Assembly (NCBI GenBank): GCA_030268105.1
Contig: BSDZ01000078.1
Span: 4,081,001-4,145,000, forward strand
From: Volvox africanus
Taxonomy: Eukaryota > Chlorophyta > Chlorophyceae > Chlamydomonadales > Volvocaceae
Direction: 5' to 3'
DNA: 64,000 nucleotides
Shown: piece after piece, positions 1-11,900 of the stretch
How the letters are laid out: every line of letters begins with the position of its first letter
How positions within the stretch are numbered: position 1 is the stretch's first letter
Notes under the pieces: generated by a model
Told to the model about the DNA's origin: nothing
What the model saw: the letters and a program-made list of their open reading frames with translations, nothing else
Database searches by the model: none
Position numbers and translations under genes: made by a program

Positions 1-371
1 TCCAGCGGGGGGTGTTTTTGCTGTCCCTGGCTGTCCACTTGATCCACGGTGCACCAGGGCAGTAACCAGCTGATGAAAAATGGTGCATGTCTGCTTGAAT
101 CTGTTCAGGATGTTGTAATAAATGTGGTGTCTAAAGATACATTTCGAAAACAGCTTGAAGAATAAGGAAAAAGCCGATGTTTGTATTCTTGTAGGTGCTG
201 ACCCGAGGCAAGCGGCCTCCCCTGTTTTGAATGCGAGAATTTGTAAAATGGTTCGAGCAGGAAATCTGATTGTCGGTGGAATTGGAAAGCGAAGTTTTTT
301 GCATCATGTCCTTTTTAGTGCACACATACACACACGCGCTTCCTTATGCTGGCCCGGTGCCCCATGTGCAG
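1..371. other. Intronic sequence upstream of the first visible ABC exon
   Basis: The first exon that can be placed begins at 372 after a TGTGCAG acceptor, in phase 0. The stretch before it has no frame that continues an ABC transporter membrane domain, so it is most likely intron. The membrane-spanning half of the gene should lie upstream of the window. Confidence 0.4.
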
Positions 372-3177
372 GTCCGCGACATGGTTCAAAACTCCGAACC
401 CGACCCCTCCATGTACGGTGCGCTGCCGCCGGGCGCATGGTGGGAGGTCGCCAACGGTGAGCTGCCTGCCGTACAGCCGTACGGTCCGGCCGCGGGTGAC
501 CGTGCTATTGAAGCTGCCCGGCGGGGTCGCGGATTGGAGCTTCGCAACGTGCACTTCGCATACCCGGCACGACCTGAGTCGGGGGTATTGCAGGTTTGTG
601 TGTATATATGTGTCTGTATAGTTGGGCAGCAAGGCGTTGGATCCAGCAGAGAAGGGAAAAGGCTCTTGAAGTACCTTTTGAGGAAGCGTGATCCAGCTGC
701 ACGTGCATCCGATGTCCACTATTTATTTAGTTTAGTTTAGTAATAGTAAGTTAAGTTGTATCGCTTAAGAGCAACATTCGTGTGTGTGTGTGTGTTTTAT
801 TCGCCGTCCCTCATCCCCCGTATCTAATTCGGAGCCATCCCCGGGTAGGGCGCTACAGCTTACCCAGCCCAGAGGGACCTCCGATCCCGAGTCGCTTTCC
901 GTACTCGGAGCCGCTTCACCTGGTGCCGCGCCTGCTCCGAAACCTCTTTCCCTTCCCCCAACCCCCACCTGCCATTGAAACACAGGGGTTGCAGCTGACT
1001 CTTCCCCACGGCCGCACCACTGCGCTGGTGGGGCTGTCGGGAGCAGGTGAGTGCTGCGAGGGAAAGTGGCGGACGGAGGGACGGACACCAGACGCCAAGT
1101 GGGACATGAGGGGGACCTATCAGCGGCTTCGAAAATTTAGCCGTAGCTCGCTATCCCCACTCCTCCCTTCTGTTCTCATTTGCGTATCCTGCTTTATGCG
1201 GGTCTCAACCTCATATGCATGTTCTCCTCGCATACGACCCCCCCCCCCCCGCCTTCCCTTCCCCTCCTTTCTCCTCCCCATCTCCCTGCCCGTCTCCCCC
1301 TTCCTGTCCCACTCCTTCTCCAGGCAAGTCAACGGTGGCTGCATTGCTATCCCGCTTCTACGAGCCGCAGGAGGGCATCATCCTGCTGGACGGACAGCCC
1401 ATCGACTCCTTCACCCGCGGCGAGTGGGCTCGGGCGGTCTCCCTCGTCAGCCAAGACCCGGTGCTGTTCAGCGGGACCATTGCCGACAACATCTCGTACG
1501 GTGGGTGGGTAGCTGGGTGGTTGCTGAAACGGAGCGCCCTCTGGGACGTGCATCATGGTATGCTTCCCCCAAGTTGGTCTTTTGTAGTTTGCTTTCCGCT
1601 GCGTCAATCTGTGTCCTTACGTGTTTTTATCTCGTCATGATTGGCACCAGGCATTTCTGGGGCAATGAGTGGGTCCGAACCACGTCACCTGATGTCATTT
1701 CGCTGTTCATATATAAAATCGGTAACTTTATCCGAATCTTTTCAAAGAGGGAATCGAAGGATTCATGTCCAGTTTGGCAACTAGAATCTATCACAGCGTG
1801 GCCTGCCCAACAGGGTACACGAACCAGTTTCCTAACCAGGAACGATATCCCTCTGCCATGCTCCGTATAAAAATTTAAATGATTTATTTTAACTTTGAGT
1901 AAGGTAAGGTAATTGTTTGGGTCCACTGGCCGCATGTCCGACGCAGGCAAGTTCGGGATGGCGACAATGGAGGAGATCCAGTCAGCCGCAATGGCCGCCA
2001 ACGCACACGACTTCATCACCAAGCTACCAGACGGCTACCGCACTGTTGTGGGCGAGCGGGGTGTGCTGCTGTCCGGTGAGGGAGGGGCGAGGGGGAAAGG
2101 GGGAGAAGAACGAGCCCGGGAAAAAGTATTCGGGATGGAGATGGGCCGGGGAGAGCGGGATAGGGGGAGGGAGAAGAGAGGATGGTAAGCGCTAGTGGTG
2201 TTGAGTGTCGTGAAAGGTGCGAACAGGACCACTGGGGAGGAGGTCAGGTGACCTTGAGCACTTGAGCACTTGCCCCTTGCCCCGTCACAATTTCTCATCT
2301 CCCTCCCTCATAAACAACCCCCCCTTTCACACCGACACTTCAATACGCAGGAGCCCTGTCAACAGGAACACACACGTACATACACATGTGTGTGTTGCCT
2401 TCTTTTTTGGAACAGATTTTTATTGGGATGTGTGTGTTTCGTTGTCTTTCGTTCCTATGCAATGCACACTCGGATATCCTCTTTTAACTCCTGCCCTCCT
2501 GCCCTCCCTTCGTCACCGACCGAAGGGGGTCAGCGGCAACGCATCGCACTTGCTCGGGCCATCATCAAGGACTCCCCCATCATCATCCTGGATGAGGCTA
2601 CATCAGCACTGGATGTGGTTTCGGAGCGGCTTGTACAACAGGCCATCAATCGTCTCGTAGCAGGCCGTACAGTGCTGGTCATCGCGCACCGACTCGCCAC
2701 CGTGCAGGTGGAGGGGGAAGGGGGTGTGTTTTTAAAGTATGCCCTCAGGGGGAGGGGGAGGGCTGAGGATATTTGGGTCGAAATTCAAGGTTAGATCCTG
2801 AGAAGGCGGTTGAAAGTCCAACCAACTTCACCATCATTACCCGTATCCACATGGAGCGCAGCAGACCCCGGTTGCCTTCATCGCCCGCTCCTTTCCCACC
2901 CCACTCGTTAGTTCCCTCCCTTACCCGGGCAATTGCACCGTTCCCCTCCCAATCCTAAAACACATTTGGAATCTCTTGGCCCCTTCCGCATGGTTGCCAC
3001 CGGCGTGGCTGTGTCCCCACACTGCCTGATCGCGCCCCACAGGCCGCAGACCAGATCGTGGTAATGCGCAACGGGCGGGTGGTGGAAGTGGGCACTCACG
3101 ACCAACTCATCGCCAAACCTAACAGCCATTACTCGGAGCTCATGAGCGTGCAGAACCTGTCCATGGCGTCGACTTGA
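372..3177 (+). CDS. ABCB-type half transporter, 3' part (nucleotide-binding domain)
   Basis: Exons seen: 372-593, 986-1046, 1324-1500, 1947-2075, 2526-2707, 3043-3177 (stop TGA). They join in frame to 301 residues, with all introns GT-AG. The protein is one complete ABC ATPase domain: Walker A GLSGAGKST, Q-loop region [10 protein letters not shown], signature [14 protein letters not shown], Walker [13 protein letters not shown] and H-loop IAHRLAT. Introns cut through Walker A (GAG/GKST) and through the signature (LSG/GQRQ). From memory of the family, the sequence ([45 protein letters not shown]) is closest to plant chloroplast TAP-like ABCB28/NAP8 transporters. ATP hydrolysis would drive export across a membrane, probably the plastid envelope or mitochondrial membrane; the substrate is unknown. 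The transmembrane domain lies outside the window. A TG microsatellite (781-795) sits in the first visible intron. A TGTAA poly(A) signal follows the stop. Family call is secure; subfamily and location are inference. Confidence 0.93.
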
Positions 3178-3244
3178 GAGAGGAGGGGGATGAGAGGGAG
3201 GAAGAGGAGGAGGTAAAGGAGGAGGAGCGTAGAGGAAACGGAGG

Positions 3245-3249
3245 TGTAA
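3245..3249 (+). terminator. TGTAA poly(A) signal of the ABCB gene
   Basis: TGTAA is the usual volvocine polyadenylation signal. It lies 68 bases after the stop of the ABC transporter, a normal distance for a short 3' UTR. Confidence 0.6.
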
Positions 3250-4636
3250 TTTTTTGGAGTAAAAAGTGAGTTGGTAGCGGGTGGTGTACTTCTGCTGCTG
3301 CTGCTGCTGGTGTGAGCAGCAGCCGCGACGGCTCCGATTGAGCGGAGCGAGGCTTAAGAACCTGACAAGGCGTAGAGAGCCAAACTGAGTAACAGATGCA
3401 CGGACAGACGTTAATACTTGGAACATTGAGTGCACCAGGTAGGGACGAGCGGCCTACTGGCAAGGGCCATCACCGCCGGCCACATTTTGCTTCCAGTGAC
3501 CCGTGGGTCGCCATTTTCAATATGAGCTTTTGCAGTCCGTTCGAATTCAGCTGCCGTGCGAGTATCTACTGTGTACAGTTATCTTGGTGGTGTGGTACAA
3601 GTACGACACGGATGTACGATATAGGGGGACGGGACCGCGCGTATCGAGGCCGTGTGACTCCAGGGCAGGTTGGGCTCGAAAATGCGTGCACTTTCTAGGA
3701 TTATCGGCCAGGTATGGGTAGGGCCACTGCGTCTCAGCCTCGCATCCATCTGTGTATCTTGCGCTTTCGGTAGTTCGAGATGCTGATGAAGTACCCCAGG
3801 CGAAGAGTCGACATGGTGTAGTACAACGTGGGGTGCGGGTCAGGGGCGCCTCACGTCGTGTTGCGGCCGGCCGTAACCCCCCGGAGAGGGAGTACGGGTT
3901 ATCGCCGTATGAAAGGCCTCGTCAATGCACACGAATGCAAGCTGTGGACGCGGATACCGCCATATGGACTCACCAACAATCGTTGGCGCCCTCGGGGCCC
4001 CCCCCATTCACGAGGTGGAAAAGGTTTATGAAAGGACGTGTGCGTGAGGGGGGTTCCGGAGCCGAGGATTTGAAGCGAGAAGCTGTTTTATTCGCCGGGT
4101 ACTGGCTTCTGCGGTAAGGCCAATAGCGAGGTGTAGAAGACAGCTGTGTCTTCAGGGCCGAGAGCGTTCGTCAAACACCCGCACTCAACGCAGACATCGC
4201 ACACGACTATCAGAACACTACCCCTGGTTCAGTGTCATTACGGTCCCCATCGCGCGCATGCAACTCCCAAACTCGACACAAACCACCCTCCGAAACCACA
4301 AAGGCATGCATCGTTAACTGCACATTATCTCGTAACTGCTACTACCGACGTACAAAAACTTAAAGCTATCATCCAAGCTGTCGTGAATCCGTCCTGACCC
4401 TTCTGGACACCTCGTCTCCCCGCCAACGCAAGTTCGCAACGGATCACATCCCACAAGTCATAAACCTGGCATCCGCCCTCGCAACCGCCTTACCTGCCTA
4501 TAGAGCACACACTTCCGATGCCATGTCTCAGTGACGGTTTCCATTCACTCACCCCTCCACCATCGCATCCCTTAACGACAGCAACAAGTCTCCAGACCTG
4601 CAGAGGACCCCACACGCGAGGCTCAGCGCTCCCGTG
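3250..4636. other. Convergent intergenic region, no gene recognised
   Basis: It lies between the 3' end of the ABCB gene and the 3' end of the minus-strand oxidoreductase, so part is probably 3' UTR. Around 4380-4530 (plus) a frame reads like a broken peptide (DTSSPRQRKF, INLASALATALPAY) and then meets stops. It may be a decayed retroelement or gene remnant, but I recognise no domain. Confidence 0.4.
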
Positions 4637-7600
4637 CTAGCCGCCCGCAAAGCGCGAGGGGCTGAATGCGGTCACGTCACAGCTGCTGGCGCGCCCCTCC
4701 GCAATCATCTCTGCCAGCACCAAACCCGTAGCCGGAGCATTCAGGATGCCCCAGCAGGTGTGTCCGGTAGCGAGGAAGGCCCCCTGGCACTGTGGGACGG
4801 GCCCTATGACGGGCAGGCCGTCGGGGGCGCATGGCAGGTAGCAGGCCTGCAGTGTCTCCACCGGCGCCTGCGTGGGTGAGTGCCCGGGTTAGCCCATGCA
4901 TGTATGTTGATACCCTAAGTCCTTCCCACAAGCCCGTTAATGAGCGAGATGAAAGGTGGGGACGCCAGCAGGGGTTAGAAAGGGAGGGGTGGGACCAAAC
5001 CAGCAGCAAGTACAGTAGGGTCCAGGCACGTTAAGAGGAAACTTAGGGAACTTAGAATTTCCCGCGGATAAGGCCTTCAGGGAAGACATGTAGGCGCCAA
5101 CATGGTTTCCTTACGGTTCCCCAAGATGCCGCCAAATGGCGGTGTCCCTCTGGGCTAGCTGGCTCGGCCGGCCCCCGGCCTTACTAGCACATGCAAGGAG
5201 GGGTTATACACTGGGCATGAAACCCGAATCACCCCTGACGACTCATGGCGCATGGAAGGTGGGTACCTGCGCCAGGCAGCTCGCCAGCGAACCCGCTACT
5301 GTTCGAATGTTCTCCCCCAGCTGCTCCTCAACTTGGACTTCGGCGGCGCTGGGGGGCACCGGTAGCGTCTGCGGCTCCCCGCAGACATACACCGTGCCGT
5401 CGGGACGCGGGTACACCTCGGGCTCCACGACACGACCTGAGAGGGAGGCGGCCGCCCAGGGGTGATATCACGCACATCACCCCTCCCCCCTAGGGTTTCA
5501 GTTGCTATTTATACCGCTTTGTCGTAACCCGCGGGATTTGGGATTGGAGTTAAGGTTGGTGTTAGGGTCCGAGCGGGTAACGAAAGAGAACAGGCTGGCA
5601 GAAGACGAGCGAAACACAGAATGTGTGTGTGTGTGTGTGTGTGTGTTTGTTTGCACGGCTGTGCACTCCGCCCTCATAGCCTCTACTCTCTTCCCTTTCC
5701 ATTTCCTCCACTCTTTTTCCAGTATGTATACGACTTCGCACCAGAAGCGTACTTGAACCCAGTGAAAAGCATGTGGTTGGTGACGGACTTGTGCGGCCGC
5801 AACACCACGCTGTGGTACTTCTGACCCGATATCGTAAGGCCCGGCAGCAGAGACCGAGTCGCAGAGCATTCAGCCCCCGCCTTCGGGGCGCTCTTGCCAA
5901 TAGCGCCAACACCACCCCTAACACTGCCAGTCCCGGTCCGCAGCCACTCCTTAGCGACTCCGGACCATGGACCCATCGCAATGACTGCCACGTCGGCAGG
6001 GATAACGACCCCGTCCACGACGACACCTGCAAGGGCAACACCAGCGGCCAGGGTGGATGGGGTGGGGTGGGGTGGGGTGGAGTGGAGTGGAGTGGAGTAG
6101 GGTAACAGGCAGCCTCCCGTGACGTGAACCCTTCTTGCTCCCGTGCCGATAAATGAACCTAAAGGCAGCTTTAGAGCAACATAGAGGACATCAGAACACG
6201 TCGTCACGAGGAAACAGTCACTGCCGCAAACAAACACAGAGTAACTGACGCACAGACAGAGGTATAGTGGGAGGAAGAGCACTTCCAGCAAGCAGGCCAC
6301 GCTCCCCCCTCACCCTAAAACCCTAAAACCCTAAGTCCCATACCTGTTACCCGGCAAGCCCCCTTTCCCGCCTCAACGCCCGTGTCGTCCCCTCCAGCCG
6401 TCTCCTCCAGCTGCAGCCCCTCCACGACGCCTTGCAGCAGCCTTGACCCACGTTTCACTGCCGATTCCAGCAGCGCCGTCGTGAGCTTGTGCGGGTGCAC
6501 CTGGGCGGTGTCCGTAGGGTCCCCCATTTCCTGCGTTTTCGGAGACGCGGACATGGCTCCCCGAAAAGCATTCCGTGTTTTCTGTCTTGTCTTTTGTGTT
6601 TTATAAGGACAATGGTCGCGACTTCCTCACACGCAAGAGATGGGGACATGGATGATGGATGATTTGGCGCCAGTGAGTCGCCGCCGCCGACGAACAGAAC
6701 ACGCAGGGGCCGAGTCCACTTTCAAAACCTCCTGTCACTCAAACGAAGCCCTTCCCGTCATTTGTTACAATCTTAGAAAGGTAAGATAATTAATACTACC
6801 ACGCCAATCTACGCAAGTATAAGCCATCACCACCAGGGCAAGAAGCTACCGCTCGTGCGGTCAAAGGGGCCCTTTCCGCTGCCACCACTTGCGGTCTACT
6901 GCCGGTAGAAGGCAAACCGATCATGTCCATATCAAAATCCAGATCCAGATTGAGATCCACATCAGTATCAGAATCTTCGCACTCACCGACATTCCGACTA
7001 CGTGGCCATCCACCCAGTCCGGCAGCTTCGTTGAGCCCCTCAACCGCGTGGAGGAGCCGCCTGCAGGCGGCTTCTCGACTCCCACCACCTGCAGGGCCGT
7101 GTTGAGGAGGGCGGCAGCACTGTGGCAGCAGCGCGAGAGGCTCAATGTGGTGTCTGGTGTCTGGTGTATGGGGTGCGGGGTGCGGGTGGTGAGGGCGAGC
7201 AGGCGAGAGACCCGGTACTGCCGGTTCCGGAGCAAAACCACCTAACCAAAGTGATATACCACTGGGAGGTGCGAGCTTGGTACCGAGTGGGTACTGATGC
7301 ACCGGTCAGGTGGGGAGTGAGGTGGTGTTAAAAGTGGGGTGAGGTGGCGCCCATTCCATTGTGAGGTACGAGGCAGCACACGTGCGGGGGACCCGTCATG
7401 GAACGTGCCCTCCAAAAATACAGTGACCCTCCTGAGCCTGTAGGGTGGCTGTAGGGTGGCTGTAGGGTGGCTGGCCAGGGGAGACATGATCGCAATCCAA
7501 AGTTCCAAACCCGCTCTCGGATGTCCCGACACGGTTTTGTCCACATCGTACCACGAGGAACTCCCTTTGATGTCCGTCCGTATGCCCCCAACCCCACCGC

Positions 7601-8772
7601 CCCATCTGACCTGGCCCCGGCGTCCGCCGTGTTCCATCCCCCACCTGCAGTGTGTACACGGCCCGATACCCGACCCGCTCGGCCCCCAGCTGCGTTGCCA
7701 GCTGCTCGTGCAGGCGGTAGCTCAGACGAGCCAGAGGGCCCACTGGCGAGTCGTCGTTCCAGCCCAGGGATAGGAAGCCACCTGCCTTGCCTGAGTGTGG
7801 TACGGGCGAGGGGATGGAGAGACGGGGATCGATGGAGGGCAGAATTGGGGGGGGGAGACTGCTGGACATGGAGACGTGGATAGCTGCGTATCGCCCCCAG
7901 TCAGTCGAATAAGCTCTAACTCCAGCAGCCAAAGTACGGTACGTCGCTATCTTTGCGTATACCTTTGCTACCTTTGCACAGCCTCTTCCGGTACCACTAA
8001 TCGACCGAACAAACAAGCAAAACGAGCATGTTGCAGTGCACTCGGGAAACACAAATCATATATGACACACCCGACGCAGCGCAGGCCGGTTCATGTCGCT
8101 CCACCACAGTAATAGCCTCCGCAAACCCCTTCTCTGCCAGGTAGTGGGCAGTTGCGGCACCGATGATGCCCCCGCCGCAGATAACGATCCTGAGACCCCG
8201 GGGAATCGAGGGATAGTTTTGAAGTCGAGGTGAAGTGTTCTGCAGGGGAAGCTATGTGCATGGAAGCTTGCATGGATTTCGGCTGCAACTCGGGGTCTTG
8301 GATTTGATTGGGTTTGCGTTTTGCGTACATGAGGAATAGTGCTTTCCCGACATTGATGCTACGACGATACAATCATTTGGGATCTATCTGATCCAATAAT
8401 ATGTAGATCTATGCTGGTAAGTCGGGGACGTCTATGCCAGGTCATTTTGCGCAACGTCGTACCTGGGTACCGTTCTTTCGTTGCCACCTTGGACCCCGGA
8501 AGCCATGGCCTGCAGCTTTGACATTTGGCAAAACGTACGATTTGGTGATTGTAATCCGCTGAATTTCTGCAGTCATTGTCTGTACTGGCGAACTGCATGA
8601 CTGGCGTTATACATCGAGCAAGATTCGTTGCGGTCACAGATTAAAATAGGCCAGCTCAATCTTTCACAGGTACTCTTACCTTTGATGCATAGCGCCTGTC
8701 TGCTGGCGGCCGCTTCAAGCGCGGCCCGTCCGTTTGGATGCGAGTTGTCCCAAACGCCGCTCGGACAATCAT
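4637..8772 (-). CDS. FAD-dependent oxidoreductase, DAO superfamily (TDA3-like)
   Basis: Exons (minus): 8772-8680, 8239-8071, 7790-7645, 7088-6987, 6530-6344, 6026-5742, 5436-5267, 4867-4637. They give 460 residues and every junction is phase-compatible. Exon 1 begins with ATG and encodes a basic, Arg-rich leader (MIVRAAFGTTRIQT), which suggests a plastid or mitochondrial transit peptide. Exon 2 carries the FAD-binding Rossmann motif RIVICGGGIIGAATAHYLA and ends with ACAASG, which continues across the intron into KAGGFLSLGWND. Later landmarks are DTAQVHPHKLTTALLESA, IAMGPWSG, KYHSVVLRP, EVYPRPDGTVYVCGE and the C-terminal FAD-site segment GAFLATGHTCWGILNAPATG. These match D-amino-acid-oxidase-fold flavoenzymes of the yeast TDA3/plant 'FAD-dependent oxidoreductase family protein' type. 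The substrate is not known. The introns hold a GT microsatellite, a GGGGT array and a telomere-repeat block. The gene is head-to-head with the DUF6817-type gene. Family is very secure; the short first exon is supported by donor quality and phase but is less certain. Confidence 0.9.
5622..5647. repeat. (GT)n microsatellite
   Basis: About 13 uninterrupted GT units within the FAD oxidoreductase gene, in the intron between exons 5742 and 5436. Confidence 0.9.
6057..6102. repeat. (GGGGT)/(GGAGT) pentanucleotide array
   Basis: Tandem GGGGT then GGAGT units in the intron of the FAD oxidoreductase gene, just upstream (minus sense) of the acceptor at 6027. The array is purine-rich on the plus strand. 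Confidence 0.85.
6313..6335. repeat. Interstitial telomere-type repeat (CCCTAAAA)
   Basis: Two exact copies of CCCTAAAA followed by CCCTAAG. The reverse complement TTTTAGGG is the telomere repeat known from Chlamydomonas reinhardtii, unlike the TTTAGGG of land plants. It lies in an intron, 9 bases beyond the donor of the exon ending at 6344. Confidence 0.8.
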
Positions 8773-8965
8773 CACCCAGGCGCAACACAATAAGTAGAAC
8801 TTGCAGGGACTTTACTCCATTGATGCGATGGTATGTTGATCCTAGGTTTTTAATTCTCGGAGGTCGTTGCGGTATGTAATAGGTTTCGGAGACATCCCAA
8901 TAATGGAGCTATCAAACAATTTCTCTACTTGAACTGAACGTCATGAATAGTTTACAACTGACAGC
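8773..8965. promoter_or_regulatory. Bidirectional promoter region (FAD oxidoreductase / DUF6817-type gene)
   Basis: Only 193 bases separate the two inferred start codons, so both 5' UTRs and core promoters must lie here. No clear TATA box or known operator was identified. The role is inferred from gene arrangement alone. Confidence 0.5.
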
Positions 8966-11900
8966 ATGTCAAACACTGAACGACCTGATTATGAGGTGGG
9001 AGGAGGAAATGGCTCCGCTTCAGAGCCGTGTAATACAAAGCCCATCCTACCAGGCATCGTGCGAGCTTTTCTACGAGGGGACCTATCTCGAGTGGACTCA
9101 CGGCTTCCAAAGTGGTTGGACATCCTGTCAGGTGTCGGAGCGGGCGAATGCTGGCATAAAAAGTCCAGGCACGTGGGTGCTAGGTTGGGGTGCAGAGAGT
9201 GAGATCGCAACGAAAAAGCAGCATTCATCTTGTTTTTCATCTCTAGGATGATCAACAGTAAAATGTAAAAGTACGGCAAAGGTTCGTCCAAAGGCGGACG
9301 GTTTTTACGTACCTACTCATATTACGCACCGAGCAACTCGATACCTATGTTCTCTAGCTGGGATCCATCTACCATTCAGCGCCACAAACACCACTGCATT
9401 TACGGTGTCCCAATCCCTCACCTGTCCTCTTGACCAACCCCGCAAGTTCACTGCTGTTCCTTATTCGCCCCTTGAGTCTCGGCTGCCCCCCCCCCCCTCC
9501 TCAGCAAATCTCAACTTGCTTGTCCAAAGCCAGCTCACCCAGTTCACCGCTTTATCCCTCAGTCCCCGGATCGCATGCCGCCGCGCTTAATCCCTCATGA
9601 TCCCCGCGCTACACCCGCAGCTTTAAGTCGCACCTGTTTGAGGTGTACAAGATCTGTAAGATCTGGGGCCAGGTGAGAGATCCATCAGATCCATCAAACT
9701 TATCAAATTCATCAGATCCATCGGATCCAATCCACTGTTTCGCGCCACGCCACTTGTTCCGCTTCGTCTGTCGGTCTTTTCATCCGTCTCCTCTCCTCCT
9801 CCGCGTCCTCTTCCCTTTCCCCCCCATTGACCCACATGGACCCACATGGACCCACATTCACCTGGACCGGCGGCCGGCCCAACAGGACGACGACGTGTGT
9901 AAGTGTGCGTTATTCCACTCAGCCTACAGCAACAGTTACGTGAACCTTGCCATATTCAAGGAGTCAACGGACCGGAGCCGACTCCGGGAGGTGCGTGTGG
10001 CAACCCTCCCCCACTTGGTGGCAAACTCGATCCTGAGCCGACCCATGGGACGGGACAGGGCGGGCCCTGTGGAGTGAGGGAAGGGGACAGACGCCGTACA
10101 CAAACACGACACGATACCGTGACGCCTCGCGTGTCGTCGTCCCTGTGGATCTAAGTGAGGTTCCGAAGTGAGGCTCCGAAACCAGCTCTGAAAGAGCGAT
10201 GGGCACACTCCCGCTCACAGCTTCCCCGTAAGGGTTTTCGCGATCTCGCTGTAAATCTAGCTAGATGAAGCCAGGAACGGGGGAAGGGCGAACGATGGCA
10301 ATAAGGCGACTGTGCGGCATTACTCGGCGTTTATTACTCAAGCTCTCAATTGTACGATGCTCAGAATGAACAAATGAGCGAACAAACCCTCACGCGCATT
10401 TCCTCTGATACTGTTACACGCAATGACAGCGACTAGCTTCAGTGCAACTAAACGCGGGTAGCAGCAGTGGAAGCTGTAAGAGCCCGTGTTTGCGTGGTTT
10501 GAGTTAGGAACACCGTGCTGTGCTGTGCTATACTGTGCTCTGCTATGCTGTGCTCTGCTATGCTGGGCCGTAGGAGGTTGGTACGTCCGCTGAGGAGCTC
10601 ATCCATACATTTTGTGTCGTACCTCGGCATAACCTCGTGTACGAGGACTTATTGGCTCGAGCGCCGTCAGCTGAAGAGCTGGCGGTGCTAGAAGGCGCCG
10701 GGAGCGGTACGACATTGGCACAGTCGTCGCTTCGGCGGCTAATCCCACCGGAGGGCATCACGGTGCGCCACATCAAGACCGGCGAGCCGGTAACCGTTGA
10801 CCGTTTGACGGTTGCACGATTCCTTGTGATGACGATGGCAGATTTCTGCGAGCAGCTCTTCTCCTGGCAGGCAGGTGGCTTTGGGGTTGGCTACGTGCCC
10901 CAATCGATTAGCGGCTGAGGCATCTTTGGGGGCGGGGTGAGCGCGAGGGGGAAATGCTGTACGACGTAGAAAGGAAAAGGTTGTACAGCCCTTGTCCCGC
11001 TGAAATACGCTGAAATATAATCTACTGCTTTTAGTGTTGAGTGGTTCCTCACCTCACTGATGAGGTGATGCCTGAAACAGCCCTTCCATGATATTGATAG
11101 ACCTTCCTCTTCTGTCCTTAAAAGAATGTGAAAAAGGGGAACGACAAAGAGACCGGAGGGTTTTTACGTGTTAATATCGCGTTTGTAAACCCTAAGATCC
11201 CCCTCTCCCCTCTCCCCTCCCTCCTTCCCCTGCTCTCTATTCAGGACGCGATGTTCGAGAATCACGATGGACGGCTGCTGTACGCGGGTGCGAACCATGG
11301 GTCGCTGTGGCCAGGCGCATGCAAGCCCGGGTTGTGGCACTCGGCGCTGTCGCGCATGGCCGCACTGCTGCGCTTCGCATGCACGGGGCCCGACGGACGG
11401 CCCCTGGTGCCTCTGCCACCCGTGTTCGAGGGCTGCACGCAGGTGGGCGGGTCAGCGCCTGGCGGGGAGTGGCCCCACGTCCAGTCCAGTCAGGAGACGC
11501 GTCATGGATGCATGGCGGTACATGGGCTTATGCATGCAATGGGCGTGGGAATTTCAAGGAATTAGTTCTATAAGTTTTGATTAAAAGGGAAAATATAGTT
11601 TAGGTTTTATTAGAATAACAATTAATGTTTCGTTTTCAATGGAATTTTTATAACTAAGTTAAGTTGAGTTGAGTTGAGTTTTTATAACTAAAAATGTTTT
11701 TAACACAAACAACTCTGATCAAGGCTTTTAATTGGATTAATGAAAAATAAACATCTTGAAGTCCGTTTGGGGCCCGATAAGACACCGCGTTCGGCTCCGC
11801 TCTCACAATACCTTCTGACCGAAGTTGTACCATACCTTGACCTTAGTATCTCCTTTCCCCCCTTCCCCATAAGCTTCGTCTTTGTTATATTTATCGTCGT

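Noticed and set aside
782..1870. Plus-strand 362-codon open frame as one gene
   Set aside because: It crosses several splice sites in the wrong frame. The ABC transporter exons lie in the other frames with clear Walker A and Q-loop motifs.
8573..8788. Minus-strand open frame starting MLRLGDDCPSG as exon 1 of the FAD oxidoreductase
   Set aside because: Its phase at the GTAAGA donor (8680) does not fit the next exon. The overlapping frame from ATG 8772 fits exactly.
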